From positions 1,674,001 to 1,738,000 of the forward strand of contig JBEVVG010000001.1 of assembly GCA_040507225.1 (NCBI GenBank): a stretch of DNA of 64,000 bases, read 5' to 3'. Source of the stretch: Thiodiazotropha sp040507225 (GTDB lineage: Bacteria; Pseudomonadota; Gammaproteobacteria; Chromatiales; Chromatiaceae). The notes below the pieces were generated by a model. It was not told the origin of the DNA, searched no databases, and saw nothing but the letters and a program-made list of their open reading frames with translations. Position 1 is the first letter of the stretch; the number at the start of each line of letters is the position of its first letter. Below, in pieces: positions 16,373-25,425 of this stretch. A program made the translations under genes and the position numbers.

Positions 16373-17890
16373 ATGCATCCCGCCGGACAGGTCATCGAAG
16401 CGCGTCTGCAACACCTCGAAACCCACCTGGAACAGGAAAACCCCATCCTCCTCAGTACGGTGCAAAGCTTCCGCGTGCTCGACACCGTGGCCTTCCGCAT
16501 GGGGCTGCTTGAGGGCGACAACTCCTTCGCCACGCAGATCCCCTGGTGGCCGCTGATCTCGATTCTGGGTACTTTTTCGGCGGGTAAGTCCACCTTCATC
16601 AACCACTATATTGGCGCCAAGATCCAGCGCTCCGGCAATCAGGCCGTTGACGATAAGTTCACCGTGTTGTGTTACAGCAAAGAGGCGACGGCTCATGCCC
16701 TGCCGGGTGTCGCCCTGGATTCGGATCCACGCTTTCCCTTTTACCAGATGTCCAACGAGATCGAGAAGGTGGCCAAGGGAGAAGGTGCGCGGATCGATGC
16801 CTACCTGCAACTCAAGACCTGTCCCTCGCAGAAATTGCGCGGCAAGATCCTGATCGATTCCCCCGGATTCGACGCGGATGCACAACGCACCTCCACCCTC
16901 AGAATAACGGACCACATCATCGATCTCTCGGACCTGGTGCTGGTGTTCTTTGATGCCCGGCACCCGGAACCGGGCGCGATGCAGGACACCCTCAGTCATC
17001 TCATCGAGCGCACCATCCATCGCAGCGACACCGGCAAGTTCCTGTATATCCTCAACCAGATCGACACTACGGCCAAGGAGAACAATCCGGAAGACGTGAT
17101 CGCCGCCTGGCAGCGCGCCCTGGGTGAGCGAGGTCTGACTGCGGGACGTTTTTACGCCATCTACAGCCCGGAAGCGGCAATTCCGATCGATGATGAAGCA
17201 CTGCGTAACCGCTACGAAACCAAACGTGACGCGGATCTCGGCGAAATCCATAGCCGCATGGAGGAGGTGGAGATCGAACGCGCCTACCGCATCGTGGGCG
17301 CCTTGGAGAAAACCGCCCGGGATATCGAGGAACGTTGCGTACCCATGATCGCCTCAACCCTGGCGCAGTGGAAAAAACGGGTTCTGATCGGGGATGCGGT
17401 GATGATGGGCGGACTGCTGCTGGCGCTGTTGATCTACTCGATAAATGCCGGGTACTGGCAGGGTTTCCGCTTCGCCCCGCCCTGGCTCGCCCCGGAAGCC
17501 AATCCACTGATCGCGGTGGTGCTCGGGGTGGTCCTGCTGCTGGTACTGGGCGGGGTTCACTTCGGAGTGCGCGCCTTGGCGGCCCGCAGCCTGCTATCCG
17601 GTCTGCGAAAACGCGCCTCGGAACTGGGCATCAAGGCCAGTCCGGTCAGCGCTTTCCTGCGCAGCACCCGACCCTGGCGGTCAATTTTCAGAAAAAACCC
17701 GGCAGGTTGGGGGCGCAAATCGCGTAAGCAGCTCAGAGACGTTTTGCAGTCCACTGACACCTACATTCAGACCCTCAACGACCAGTTCACCAATCCGTCC
17801 GGCAGTGAAAAACTGCTGCAGCCGGAATCCGGCTCAGCCTCTGAAACGGATGCCTCGGGATCCGAATCCCAGCCTGTGCAGTCCCTTTGA
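16373..17890 (+). CDS. Dynamin-like GTPase with two C-terminal membrane helices
   Basis: 505 residues. The dynamin/EHD-type GTPase domain shows G1 GTFSAGKST (66-74), a G2 Thr in DDKFTVL, G3 DSPG (162-165) and G4 NQID (228-231). A helical region with a coiled-coil-like stretch (285-335) is followed by two hydrophobic helices at about 341-358 and 378-397, then an Arg/Lys-rich part and a Ser/Glu-rich tail. The layout matches bacterial dynamin-like proteins that act at membranes, in fusion, fission or membrane protection. The specific role is unknown. The start has AGAGGAG upstream. The FG-GAP lipoprotein gene follows after 13 bp, so they are probably co-transcribed. Confidence 0.85.
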   Translation: MHPAGQVIEARLQHLETHLEQENPILLSTVQSFRVLDTVAFRMGLLEGDNSFATQIPWWPLISILGTFSAGKSTFINHYIGAKIQRSGNQAVDDKFTVLCYSKEATAHALPGVALDSDPRFPFYQMSNEIEKVAKGEGARIDAYLQLKTCPSQKLRGKILIDSPGFDADAQRTSTLRITDHIIDLSDLVLVFFDARHPEPGAMQDTLSHLIERTIHRSDTGKFLYILNQIDTTAKENNPEDVIAAWQRALGERGLTAGRFYAIYSPEAAIPIDDEALRNRYETKRDADLGEIHSRMEEVEIERAYRIVGALEKTARDIEERCVPMIASTLAQWKKRVLIGDAVMMGGLLLALLIYSINAGYWQGFRFAPPWLAPEANPLIAVVLGVVLLLVLGGVHFGVRALAARSLLSGLRKRASELGIKASPVSAFLRSTRPWRSIFRKNPAGWGRKSRKQLRDVLQSTDTYIQTLNDQFTNPSGSEKLLQPESGSASETDASGSESQPVQSL

Positions 17891-17903
17891 CCTGCACCGC
17901 GCC

Positions 17904-19283
17904 ATGGGGTTCTGTGATTCCGCCCGGGTTTGCACGATCGCTCTACTGCTGGGGGCCAGCATAGGCCTGTCAGGCTGTCGGGAGACCTATACAGCCGGGG
18001 TATCTACCGAACAGAAGATCTCGGACAAGGATGGCAATTTCAGCGGCGACCTGGATGACTATGACCGGTTTGGGCGGGGCATCACCCGTATCGGCGACCT
18101 GGAATCCGATGGCGTGGTCGATCTGGCCGTGGGCGCACCGGGTGACGATGATGGCGGTATCGACCGGGGCGCGGTATGGATCCTGTTCCTCGATTCCGAT
18201 GGCGAAGTGGATGTGCAGCAGAAAATCTCCGCGGATCAGGGGGGTTTCGAGGGCGATCTGGACGATGGCGACGCCTTCGGCCTGTCCGCCGCGAACCTGG
18301 ATGACCTCAACGGGGACGGCTTTCTCGACCTGGCCGTGGGCGCCCCCGGTGACGACGATGGTGGCGCGAATCACGGCGCTTTGTGGCTGCTTTTCCTCAG
18401 GGATGACGGCCGGGTCCGTCTGTATCAGAAGATTTCCGAGGAGACCGGTGGCTTTGACGGAAACCTGGATGCGAGTGACGGATTCGGCACGGCGATCGCA
18501 AACCTGGGCGATCTGGATCGCGACGGGATCGACGACCTTGCAGTCGGCGCGCCTGGAGACGATGACGGGGGTGGCGACCGGGGCGCCGTATGGATCCTGT
18601 TCCTGAATCAGGACGGTACGGTCAAGGCATCGCAGAAGATATCCTCCAGCGAGGGCGATCTGGCTCAGGATCCGGAAAACGGAGATCGTTTCGGCACCTC
18701 AGTCACCGCCATCGGCGATCTGAACGGTGATGGCCATACCGATCTGGCGGTCGGAGCTCCGGGTGACGACGACGGTGGTCCGGACCGGGGTGCCGTGTGG
18801 ATTCTATTGCTCAACAGCGACGGCACCGTCGACGGGGTGGAGAGGATTTCGCAAACCCGGGGCGAGTTCGATGGGGATCTGTCTGACTACAGCGGATTCG
18901 GTAGCGCCCTGGCGAATCTCGGCGACCTCAATGACGACGGCATCGACGAACTCGCGGTCGGCGCCGAGGCCGCGGATGACGGCGGCACGGATCGCGGCGC
19001 AGTATGGATCCTGTTCCTCGATGACAGCGCCGAGGTGATCTCCACCTCCCGGCTATCCGATACCCGCGGCAGCTTCGATGGAGGTCTGGACGACGGCGAC
19101 GCTTTCGGTTGCAACCTGGCGAGTATCGGGGATCTAGACGGTGACAATCTCGACGATCTTGCGGTGAGCGCCTGTGGGGACGACGATGGGGGTGTCGACA
19201 AAGGTGCGGTGTGGATTCTGTTCCTCGCTGACATCGATATTCACATAGACACCAGCGGAGGCGTGATCTTCGGTCAGTTTTGA
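17904..19283 (+). CDS. Lipoprotein with six 69-residue FG-GAP (integrin-type) repeats
   Basis: 459 residues from the ATG at 17904. The signal peptide ends in a lipobox with Cys at residue 25 (GLSGC), so it is lipid-anchored. Residues 36-449 are six tandem repeats of about 69 residues. Each contains GDLxxDGxxDLAVGAPGDDDGG and RGAVWILFL, the FG-GAP pattern that binds Ca2+ through its Asp-rich loop. Six blades suggest a beta-propeller close to the seven-bladed integrin type. Repeats 1-4 are nearly identical in the core and 5-6 have diverged. The protein is strongly acidic. Likely a cell-surface adhesion or binding protein. The 3' end overlaps the convergent cyclase gene by 10 bp. Confidence 0.88.
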   Translation: MGFCDSARVCTIALLLGASIGLSGCRETYTAGVSTEQKISDKDGNFSGDLDDYDRFGRGITRIGDLESDGVVDLAVGAPGDDDGGIDRGAVWILFLDSDGEVDVQQKISADQGGFEGDLDDGDAFGLSAANLDDLNGDGFLDLAVGAPGDDDGGANHGALWLLFLRDDGRVRLYQKISEETGGFDGNLDASDGFGTAIANLGDLDRDGIDDLAVGAPGDDDGGGDRGAVWILFLNQDGTVKASQKISSSEGDLAQDPENGDRFGTSVTAIGDLNGDGHTDLAVGAPGDDDGGPDRGAVWILLLNSDGTVDGVERISQTRGEFDGDLSDYSGFGSALANLGDLNDDGIDELAVGAEAADDGGTDRGAVWILFLDDSAEVISTSRLSDTRGSFDGGLDDGDAFGCNLASIGDLDGDNLDDLAVSACGDDDGGVDKGAVWILFLADIDIHIDTSGGVIFGQF

Positions 19284-20455
19284 TACACGATCCGCTGGTT
19301 GCGTCCCTGCCCCTTGGCATCGTACATCGCCTGATCAGCCTGACCATACAAGGTATCGACCAGGGCGGTCACCGGGGTTGCCGGATCCGTGTCCCCGGCC
19401 AGGGTGGTCATGCCGATACTCACTGTGATCTCGGTGCCGCTCAGATCCAGGGTTCCAGCCAGCTTTTGCAGACGTTCCTGGATTCGCTGCGCCATCAGAT
19501 CGGCGCCATCGATTCCGGTTTCCGGCAACATGATGACGAACTCCTCGCCCCCCATGCGGGCCAGCATATCTCCGCCACGCAGTTCCTCTTTGAGGAGTTG
19601 CGCCAGCGCGATCAACACCTGGTCGCCTTTCTGATGGCCCCAGTGATCATTGACCCGCTTGAAATGATCCACGTCGATCAGTACCAGGCTGCAGCGCTTG
19701 CGATAGCGCAGCGCGCGCGCCACCATGCCGGGCGCCTCGCGAAAGAAATAGCGCCGGTTGTTCAATCCGGTCAACTCATCGATGACCGAGAGTTGTTCAT
19801 AGCGTTTGCGTAATTCGTTGGCCTCGCACAGGGCCTGCTCGAGCTCCTGGGTGCGTTGATCGATCATCTGCTCCAGATCATGCAGCATCCGGTGGTTGTA
19901 GAGGATCTGTCCCAAACAGCTGCTGAACAGGCTCAGGGTGTGCTGCTGCCAGGGTTCGAAAAATTCCGGCATGGGATGTGAAGCGTTGAGCACGCCCAGT
20001 ACCTGGTTGCCCATTTTGATCGGGGCACATACCAGACTACCTGGAATGTCCCCTCCCGAAAGGGGGGGAACCACGAAGTCCTGGCTTTGGGAACAGTCCC
20101 GGCAGTACTGCAACTGCCCGCTGGCATAGGCAATGCCGACGATCCCTTCACCTGGCTTGAAGCTCATCGCCTGGGGCAGCACGCGATCCCTTGCAGCACC
20201 ACCGAAGCGGGCCTGGGAATCAACCATCCCCAACCCGGCGGTACAACACAACAGATCCCCGTCGAGACGGAAAACCGAACACTGGTCCAGGCTCTGGTAA
20301 CGCACCAGTTCGTTCAGGGCCCGATCGATCAACTGGTCTTCATCCACCTCTTCAAGATTGATCTGCGCCAGGGCGCGCAGGGCTGACAGGGAATCCAGCA
20401 GGCTGAAAAAACGTTCCCTGAGATCCAGGGATGACTGTGTGAACGATATGTTCAT
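19274..20455 (-). CDS. GAF-GGDEF diguanylate cyclase
   Basis: 393 residues. An N-terminal GAF domain (about 20-190, with a Cys-rich segment QYCRDCSQSQDF) is joined by a short coiled coil (about 192-222) to a GGDEF domain. The active-site motif is intact (GGEEF, 302-306). RGGD (293-296) lies five residues before it and fits the RxxD inhibitory site, so product feedback is expected. The enzyme would make c-di-GMP from two GTP. The HDOD gene is 9 bp upstream on the same strand, giving a two-gene signalling unit. What the GAF domain senses cannot be told from the sequence. Confidence 0.92.
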   Translation of the reverse strand: MNISFTQSSLDLRERFFSLLDSLSALRALAQINLEEVDEDQLIDRALNELVRYQSLDQCSVFRLDGDLLCCTAGLGMVDSQARFGGAARDRVLPQAMSFKPGEGIVGIAYASGQLQYCRDCSQSQDFVVPPLSGGDIPGSLVCAPIKMGNQVLGVLNASHPMPEFFEPWQQHTLSLFSSCLGQILYNHRMLHDLEQMIDQRTQELEQALCEANELRKRYEQLSVIDELTGLNNRRYFFREAPGMVARALRYRKRCSLVLIDVDHFKRVNDHWGHQKGDQVLIALAQLLKEELRGGDMLARMGGEEFVIMLPETGIDGADLMAQRIQERLQKLAGTLDLSGTEITVSIGMTTLAGDTDPATPVTALVDTLYGQADQAMYDAKGQGRNQRIVYQN

Positions 20456-20464
20456 CGAACCCCG

Positions 20465-21340
20465 TCAGGCATGCGCCAGTAGACCGGCGATACCCTTGAT
20501 TTCCTCCTGTTTGAGAAGAAACCGATGTTTGATGCCTTGCAGGATTTCCACCCCGACACCGGTGATATCGGAAATCGAATCCAGCTGTGCCTGTGGGTCA
20601 CCAGACGGGCCGCTTCCGATTCGCAGCCAGCTGGCCACCTGGTCCACGACGCGAATTTCCATGGGCAGTTCACCGTCCTGCTCAGGCAGTGGCTTGCCAG
20701 TCTGCTCAATCACCTGAATGATGATCCGTGGCAGGTGCCAACGCTCCGCCAACAGCGCACCGGCCGCGTGCTGATCCAAGCCGATACACTCCACCTGCAG
20801 CTGTTCGAGAGACTTTTGACTCTCACCACGAAATTTGGCGAGGACTTCTGCGTAGGCATCGGGAAAACTGTGCACCAGCACCAGAACGCCGATATTCGAC
20901 AGCAAGCCGGCCAGGTACACCGCATCCAGGTTGGGACGCTGATCGATCTCTATGGCCATACCCACCTGACGGGAGAGCACCGCAAGCGACAGCGCGTCAA
21001 GCCAGTACGCTCTCAAATCGAAACCGGGACAACGGGAAATGTCGAATACCCCGCTGACTGCGATGCTGAATGCCAGGCTCTTGACCATGTTCAGGCCAAG
21101 TACCCGGATGATCGCATCTTCCACCGAGAGTACGGGTTGGGATTGACCAAAGTAGGCGGAGTTGGCCAACCCCAGCACCTTGGCGGAAAGTCCGGGATCC
21201 TGATTGATGGCCTCAGCCAGATCTTTGAGCGAAAGATCCTCGTTACTGAACAGGGTCAGTAAACGGGTGGCCGTCGCCGATAACGGCGGCAGATACTGAA
21301 TCGCGAGAACCTGTTGCTTCGCGTGACGCGCAAGATGCAT
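20465..21340 (-). CDS. HDOD domain signalling protein
   Basis: 291 residues from the ATG at 21340, which has AAAGGCGAC upstream. An in-frame ATG at 21430 would add 30 residues but has no ribosome site. The HDOD domain (about 15-210) shows LPPLSATATRLL, AEAINQDPGLSAKVLGLANSAYFG and AIIRVLGLNMVKSLA. HDOD is a degenerate HD-type domain without catalytic activity, often linked to c-di-GMP signalling, motility or stress control. It is followed by a C-terminal helical region. It probably forms an operon with the diguanylate cyclase 9 bp downstream, which suggests it helps control or relay that enzyme's output. Confidence 0.88.
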   Translation of the reverse strand: MHLARHAKQQVLAIQYLPPLSATATRLLTLFSNEDLSLKDLAEAINQDPGLSAKVLGLANSAYFGQSQPVLSVEDAIIRVLGLNMVKSLAFSIAVSGVFDISRCPGFDLRAYWLDALSLAVLSRQVGMAIEIDQRPNLDAVYLAGLLSNIGVLVLVHSFPDAYAEVLAKFRGESQKSLEQLQVECIGLDQHAAGALLAERWHLPRIIIQVIEQTGKPLPEQDGELPMEIRVVDQVASWLRIGSGPSGDPQAQLDSISDITGVGVEILQGIKHRFLLKQEEIKGIAGLLAHA

Positions 21341-21743
21341 TTTCAAGTCGCCTTTATATGGCAAAACTACCTGTTTTCTCAATCTGTTAGCGGCAGAATA
21401 CTGGCCAGCTTTATGACCGGAACGTGACATGAGTAGCGAAATTCAGAGTTTCCATTGGCGCAGATCGAATCAACGGCTCCAGCCGCGCATCCGGATCTTT
21501 CTCAGCCTGTGATTGCAGATGTGGCCTGACGCTCCGTTATCACAAGTATATGCACTCCGCCCGTGTTTTCCCGGGCATTTAAGAGCGAAATTCGCAAACA
21601 GTGTTCTTTAAATCCCAGGCATTCGAAGCGGAATTTCATCCATGACATACCGGCCTGTAGGCCTTGTTCAGTCAGATTTCGTTTTTATTTCGTGTATCTG
21701 ATACACTAAGACAGCACCTCAGGCTTCCGGCAGTGAGCCACCT
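21341..21743. other. Divergent intergenic region, HDOD to nrtR
   Basis: About 400 bp, or 313 bp if the longer HDOD start is used. The only clear element is the 15-bp palindrome listed separately. TTTCGTTTTTATTTCG at 21677-21692 is AT-rich and could be part of a promoter for nrtR. Confidence 0.4.
21692..21706. promoter_or_regulatory. Perfect palindrome, candidate NrtR operator
   Basis: GTGTATC-T-GATACAC has 7-bp arms and one centre base and ends 37 bp before the nrtR ATG. NrtR regulators bind palindromes upstream of NAD-metabolism genes and often control their own operon, so this fits autoregulation of nrtR-nadA. The link to NrtR is inferred from position only. Confidence 0.5.
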
Positions 21744-22424
21744 ATGAACACTTCCCTGGAACATTGCTACGAATATCCTCACCCGGCGGTCACCACGGAT
21801 GTGGTTCTGTTCTCCCTGCGCGACCGCACCCTGGATGTGTTGTTGATCCAGAGGAAGAATCCGCCTTTTCAGGGCATGTGGGCGCTGCCCGGGGGATTTC
21901 TTGAAATGGATGAGGACCTGGAGACCTGCGCGAAACGGGAACTGCTCGAGGAGACCGGCATCGACGGGGTCTATCTCGAACAGTTGGGCACCTTCGGGGC
22001 CCCGCAGCGTGATCCCAGGGAACGGGTCATCAGCGTCACCTATTTTGCCCTCACCCCCTCTGACGACTTGAAACCCGAGGCCTCCAGCGACGCGGCCCGT
22101 ACCGCCTGGTTCCCGGTCACAGAACTACCGGAACTGGCCTTCGATCATGACCGGATCATCCGCCTGGCCCGGCAACGCCTGGTGGCGAAACTCAGTTACA
22201 CCAGCATCGCGCTGCAGATGCTGCCGGAATGTTTCACGCTCAGCCAGTTACAGACGGTGTACGAAATCCTCCTGGATGAACCTCTGGACAAGCGGAATTT
22301 TCGCAAGTCCATCCTGGCCCGCAACATCATTCAGGAAACCGGAGAGACACTGCGCCAGGGCAATCACAGACCGGCCAAGACCTACCGGAGCATCAACCCC
22401 TCGCGGGTTGAGTTCCTCAACTGA
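21744..22424 (+). CDS. nrtR: NrtR-type Nudix transcription regulator of NAD metabolism
   Basis: 226 residues. A Nudix hydrolase domain is joined to a C-terminal winged helix (about 155-226, with SPQL-type segments such as FTLSQLQTVYEILL and RNFRKSIL). That is the NrtR layout, in which ADP-ribose-type ligands release the repressor from DNA. The Nudix box is intact from G51 to I73 (E57, R65-E66, E69-E70, G72), so hydrolysis of ADP-ribose remains possible, unlike NrtR proteins that lost it. nadA follows after 41 bp and a palindrome lies upstream, both supporting a role in controlling NAD synthesis. Confidence 0.88.
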   Translation: MNTSLEHCYEYPHPAVTTDVVLFSLRDRTLDVLLIQRKNPPFQGMWALPGGFLEMDEDLETCAKRELLEETGIDGVYLEQLGTFGAPQRDPRERVISVTYFALTPSDDLKPEASSDAARTAWFPVTELPELAFDHDRIIRLARQRLVAKLSYTSIALQMLPECFTLSQLQTVYEILLDEPLDKRNFRKSILARNIIQETGETLRQGNHRPAKTYRSINPSRVEFLN

Positions 22425-22465
22425 AGCCACAACTTCGGATACGAAACGAACATGAAGAGAGCGCT

Positions 22466-23530
22466 ATGAATCCCGAATCCCTGAAACTGCCTGATATCCA
22501 GGTGCCGGAACACCCCAAGTGGCCGACCCTGTCGGATGCGCAAAAGCAGGCCCTGAAGGCGCGCATTGCGGATAAGTTGAAGCAGCGCGACGCGGTACTG
22601 GTGGCCCACTACTATACCGACGCCGATCTGCAGGCCCTCGCGGAGGAGACCGGCGGATGTGTCGCGGATTCCCTGGAGATGGCCCGTTTCGGCGCGGCTC
22701 AGGACGCCCGGACCCTGGTGGTCTGCGGGGTGCGGTTCATGGGTGAGACGGCGAAGATACTCAATCCCGAGAAACAGGTCATCATGCCTGACCTGGGCGC
22801 CACCTGTTCATTGGATGAGGGCTGTCCCGCGGATCAGTTCACCGCCTTCTGCGATGCCCACCCGGACCACACCGTGGTGGTTTATGCCAACACCAGCGCC
22901 GAGGTCAAGGCCCGTTCGGACTGGGTGGTGACCTCCGGAATAGCCCTGCCGATCGTGCAGCATCTGGCGGCCCAGGGGAAAAAGATCCTCTGGGGCCCGG
23001 ACCGCCATCTGGGCCGCTACGTGCAGAGCGTGACGGGTGCGCAAATGCTGATGTGGCCCGGTTCCTGTGTGGTCCACGAGGAATTCAAGTCGGTGGCTCT
23101 GGAGCGGATACGCCGTCTGCATCCCGATGCGGCGGTGCTGGTGCACCCGGAATCTCCGGAGAGCGTGATTCAGCAGGCCGATGTGGTCGGATCCACCACC
23201 GCCCTGATCAAAGCGGTGGCTGAAATGAAAAATCGTGAATTCATCGTCGCAACCGACGGCGGAATCTTCTATAAAATGCAACAGATGGCGCCGGACAAAC
23301 AGCTGATCGAGGCCCCCACCGCGGGTGAAGGCGCCACCTGTGTCAGCTGTGCCCACTGCCCCTGGATGGGCATGAACGCCCTGCAGAACCTGGAGCAGGT
23401 ACTGGACAGCGAGGCGAACCGGATCGAGATCGATGCGCAAATTCGTGAACGGGCGGTGGTCCCCATACAGCGGATGCTCGATTTCGCAGCGCAACAGGGC
23501 ATTGGCATGAAAGACAAGGGCAATGCCTGA
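22466..23530 (+). CDS. nadA: Quinolinate synthase A
   Basis: 354 residues. NadA condenses iminoaspartate with dihydroxyacetone phosphate to quinolinate in de novo NAD synthesis and carries an oxygen-sensitive [4Fe-4S] cluster. The expected cluster ligands are seen as C114 (GATCSLDEGC), C201 (WPGSCVVHEEF) and C298 (CVSCAHCPWMGMN). VAHYYTDADLQALAE near residue 46 is the typical substrate-binding start. AAGAGAG lies before the ATG. nadB and nadC are not in the window. Co-transcription with nrtR is likely. Confidence 0.97.
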   Translation: MNPESLKLPDIQVPEHPKWPTLSDAQKQALKARIADKLKQRDAVLVAHYYTDADLQALAEETGGCVADSLEMARFGAAQDARTLVVCGVRFMGETAKILNPEKQVIMPDLGATCSLDEGCPADQFTAFCDAHPDHTVVVYANTSAEVKARSDWVVTSGIALPIVQHLAAQGKKILWGPDRHLGRYVQSVTGAQMLMWPGSCVVHEEFKSVALERIRRLHPDAAVLVHPESPESVIQQADVVGSTTALIKAVAEMKNREFIVATDGGIFYKMQQMAPDKQLIEAPTAGEGATCVSCAHCPWMGMNALQNLEQVLDSEANRIEIDAQIRERAVVPIQRMLDFAAQQGIGMKDKGNA

Positions 23531-23583
23531 GCGGCCCGCAGCCGCGACCGCGGGAACATCATTAGTACCAAGGAGTCCTGCCT

Positions 23584-24372
23584 GTGAATGAAACCTTCGA
23601 TGTCTACTTTTCCGGCGCGCTGCTGAAAGACAGTGATCCGGATCAGGTCAAGCGCAAGATCGGCGCGATGTTCAAGCTCGAAGGCGAGCGTCTGGAACGC
23701 CTGTTTCGAGGCAAGCCGGTCGCCATCAAACACGGGGTGGACATGGACCGCGCGGTCAAGTTCCGGGTGGCGTTTCGCGATGCCGGCGCCCTGGTGGATA
23801 TCGTACCGGCCGGTAGTCCGCCGCCCACGCCCAACCCAGCCGCATCCAGTGCGGCGCGCAAACCACCCCGACCCACGGCTCCGCCGGCCGCATCCGCACC
23901 CAAGGAAGAGGCTCTGAGCCTGGCGGCCCAAGGGCCCCTGAACCTACCGGAGGGCGCCCCACCCCCCCAGGTTCCGGTACCAGACTACGACCTGTCCAAG
24001 GCCGGCGGCTTCGACCTGTCCGATTGTGCCGCGCAGGTCACCCCGCAACCTCTGCCGGATATCAGTACCCTGGATCTCAACCAGCCGGGCGCCCAACTGG
24101 ATGAGTCGCCGGACCCCGCCCCCTTGAACGTCGACACATCCGGACTCAACCTCGACGCCCCGGGGGTGACCCTGATCGAGTCGCAACCGCAACCGGCGCC
24201 GCAGATCGACACCGATGAGCTCAGCCTGAGTCCGGCAAATCAGGGCAGCCTGGAAGATGTGCAGAAACCGGTGCCGGCGGCAGAGATCCCGAATATCGAT
24301 CATCTGGACATCCTCCCCGAGGAGGGTGCCAAACCCCAGGGTAAGGCCCAGTTCAAGATCGCCGATGAATAG
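23584..24372 (+). CDS. Hypothetical protein with small N-terminal domain and acidic linear repeats
   Basis: 262 residues, GTG start with AAGGAG upstream. Residues 1-78 form a compact domain (FDVYFSGALL, then a helix, FRGKPVAIKHGVDMDRAVKF and FRDAGALVDIVP) that I have seen at the N-terminus of various gammaproteobacterial proteins. It has no assigned function. The rest is Pro/Ala-rich, then has about five short, spaced acidic units of the type DTSGLNLDAPGVTLIE, DTDELSLSPAN and ISTLDLNQPGAQLDE. These look like repeated linear motifs in a disordered chain. No signal peptide. It follows nadA by 53 bp but need not share its function. Confidence 0.7.
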   Translation: MNETFDVYFSGALLKDSDPDQVKRKIGAMFKLEGERLERLFRGKPVAIKHGVDMDRAVKFRVAFRDAGALVDIVPAGSPPPTPNPAASSAARKPPRPTAPPAASAPKEEALSLAAQGPLNLPEGAPPPQVPVPDYDLSKAGGFDLSDCAAQVTPQPLPDISTLDLNQPGAQLDESPDPAPLNVDTSGLNLDAPGVTLIESQPQPAPQIDTDELSLSPANQGSLEDVQKPVPAAEIPNIDHLDILPEEGAKPQGKAQFKIADE

Positions 24373-24486
24373 CGGCTGGCAATTCACGCCGGGGCAGAGA
24401 GTCGCGCCGCACGTGCACATCGATGGGACTGCTGAGGCGGAACCAGAGCCACGATCCTGAGCGCCGCAGGGGCTATCAGCGGGCGA

Positions 24487-25425
24487 TTAAAAGTCGAGAA
24501 ACGTCTCCATACTCTGCTGGGTCGCCTCAGGCAGCGGTTCCTGGCTCACCGCCAGTTGCGGCCGACCGGTCTCGAGAATCCCCTCCATGGCTCCGAAGGT
24601 GCGTTCTGCGTAGAAACGCAACAGCAGACGCTGCTCATCGTCGCTCAGCCAGAGCTGTATCTCCTCCCCGAATTCCCCGCTTTGCGGGTCGACCTCGCGG
24701 ATGGTCAGTCGATAGGCCGAACGATCCCAACCGGCCCTTTGCAGGCGTTCCCGCTGCATATCAACACGGAAATGTTCGATTTCCCGGCCATTGAAGGTCA
24801 CGAATTCCACACTTTTGCCGTCCCTGAGTGGCATCTTGCGCAAGCGGTGATAGAGCCCCATGTAGTCCACGGCATCCGCGCCGTTCATTCTGATGCTGCG
24901 GGTCTCCACCAGCGCCTGCCACTGGGTCCGGCTCAATTCGGTCATCGGCTGGAAGCTGACCGGAGGGGTCACTGGATCGGATGACTGGGATGCCTCGTTA
25001 CGGTAATGATGGGCATAATCTGATTTCCGGTCGAACCAGAACAGCTCCTCCCGTTGCTCATCCAGGTTGAGGAATTTCACCGCGATTACCGGGTAGAGCT
25101 CCCCCGCGTCCAACCAGCTGCGGTAGCTCAAACGTACCGGGTAGAGCAATTCCGCCTTGGCATACGGTTCGGTGGTCAAAAGCATACGGGTCACGTAGGT
25201 GGGCCGTTCGATCACCATCCCCATCTGTGGTTCGACCTGAAGATTGAGTTTGGCAATATCCAGTTCCACGAAACCGGTAATCAGGCCACGAAACTTGAGG
25301 GTGTATTCCAGGTCTTCACCCAGCACCGGCAGGGAAGCCCACGCCATGGGCGAAATACACAGGATGAAAAGTACCAGTCCGCTTCGCCGGATGACAGCGA
25401 CTGAAGACCGGGCGCATCGCAGCAT
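24487..25425 (-). CDS. DUF3108 family periplasmic protein
   Basis: 312 residues from the ATG at 25425. This start gives a signal peptide (Arg-rich start, then LVLFILCISPMAWAS). The frame stays open upstream to 25578, but without signal-like sequence. The mature part has the DUF3108 pattern: an early beta strand (LEYTLKFRGLITGFVEL), many aromatic beta strands, and a substrate-like segment with FVTFNGREIEHF and YRLTIREVDP. Function unknown; the family is predicted to be periplasmic or envelope-associated. It is convergent with the acidic repeat gene (114 bp apart) and divergent from the 117-residue gene. Confidence 0.8.
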   Translation of the reverse strand: MLRCARSSVAVIRRSGLVLFILCISPMAWASLPVLGEDLEYTLKFRGLITGFVELDIAKLNLQVEPQMGMVIERPTYVTRMLLTTEPYAKAELLYPVRLSYRSWLDAGELYPVIAVKFLNLDEQREELFWFDRKSDYAHHYRNEASQSSDPVTPPVSFQPMTELSRTQWQALVETRSIRMNGADAVDYMGLYHRLRKMPLRDGKSVEFVTFNGREIEHFRVDMQRERLQRAGWDRSAYRLTIREVDPQSGEFGEEIQLWLSDDEQRLLLRFYAERTFGAMEGILETGRPQLAVSQEPLPEATQQSMETFLDF

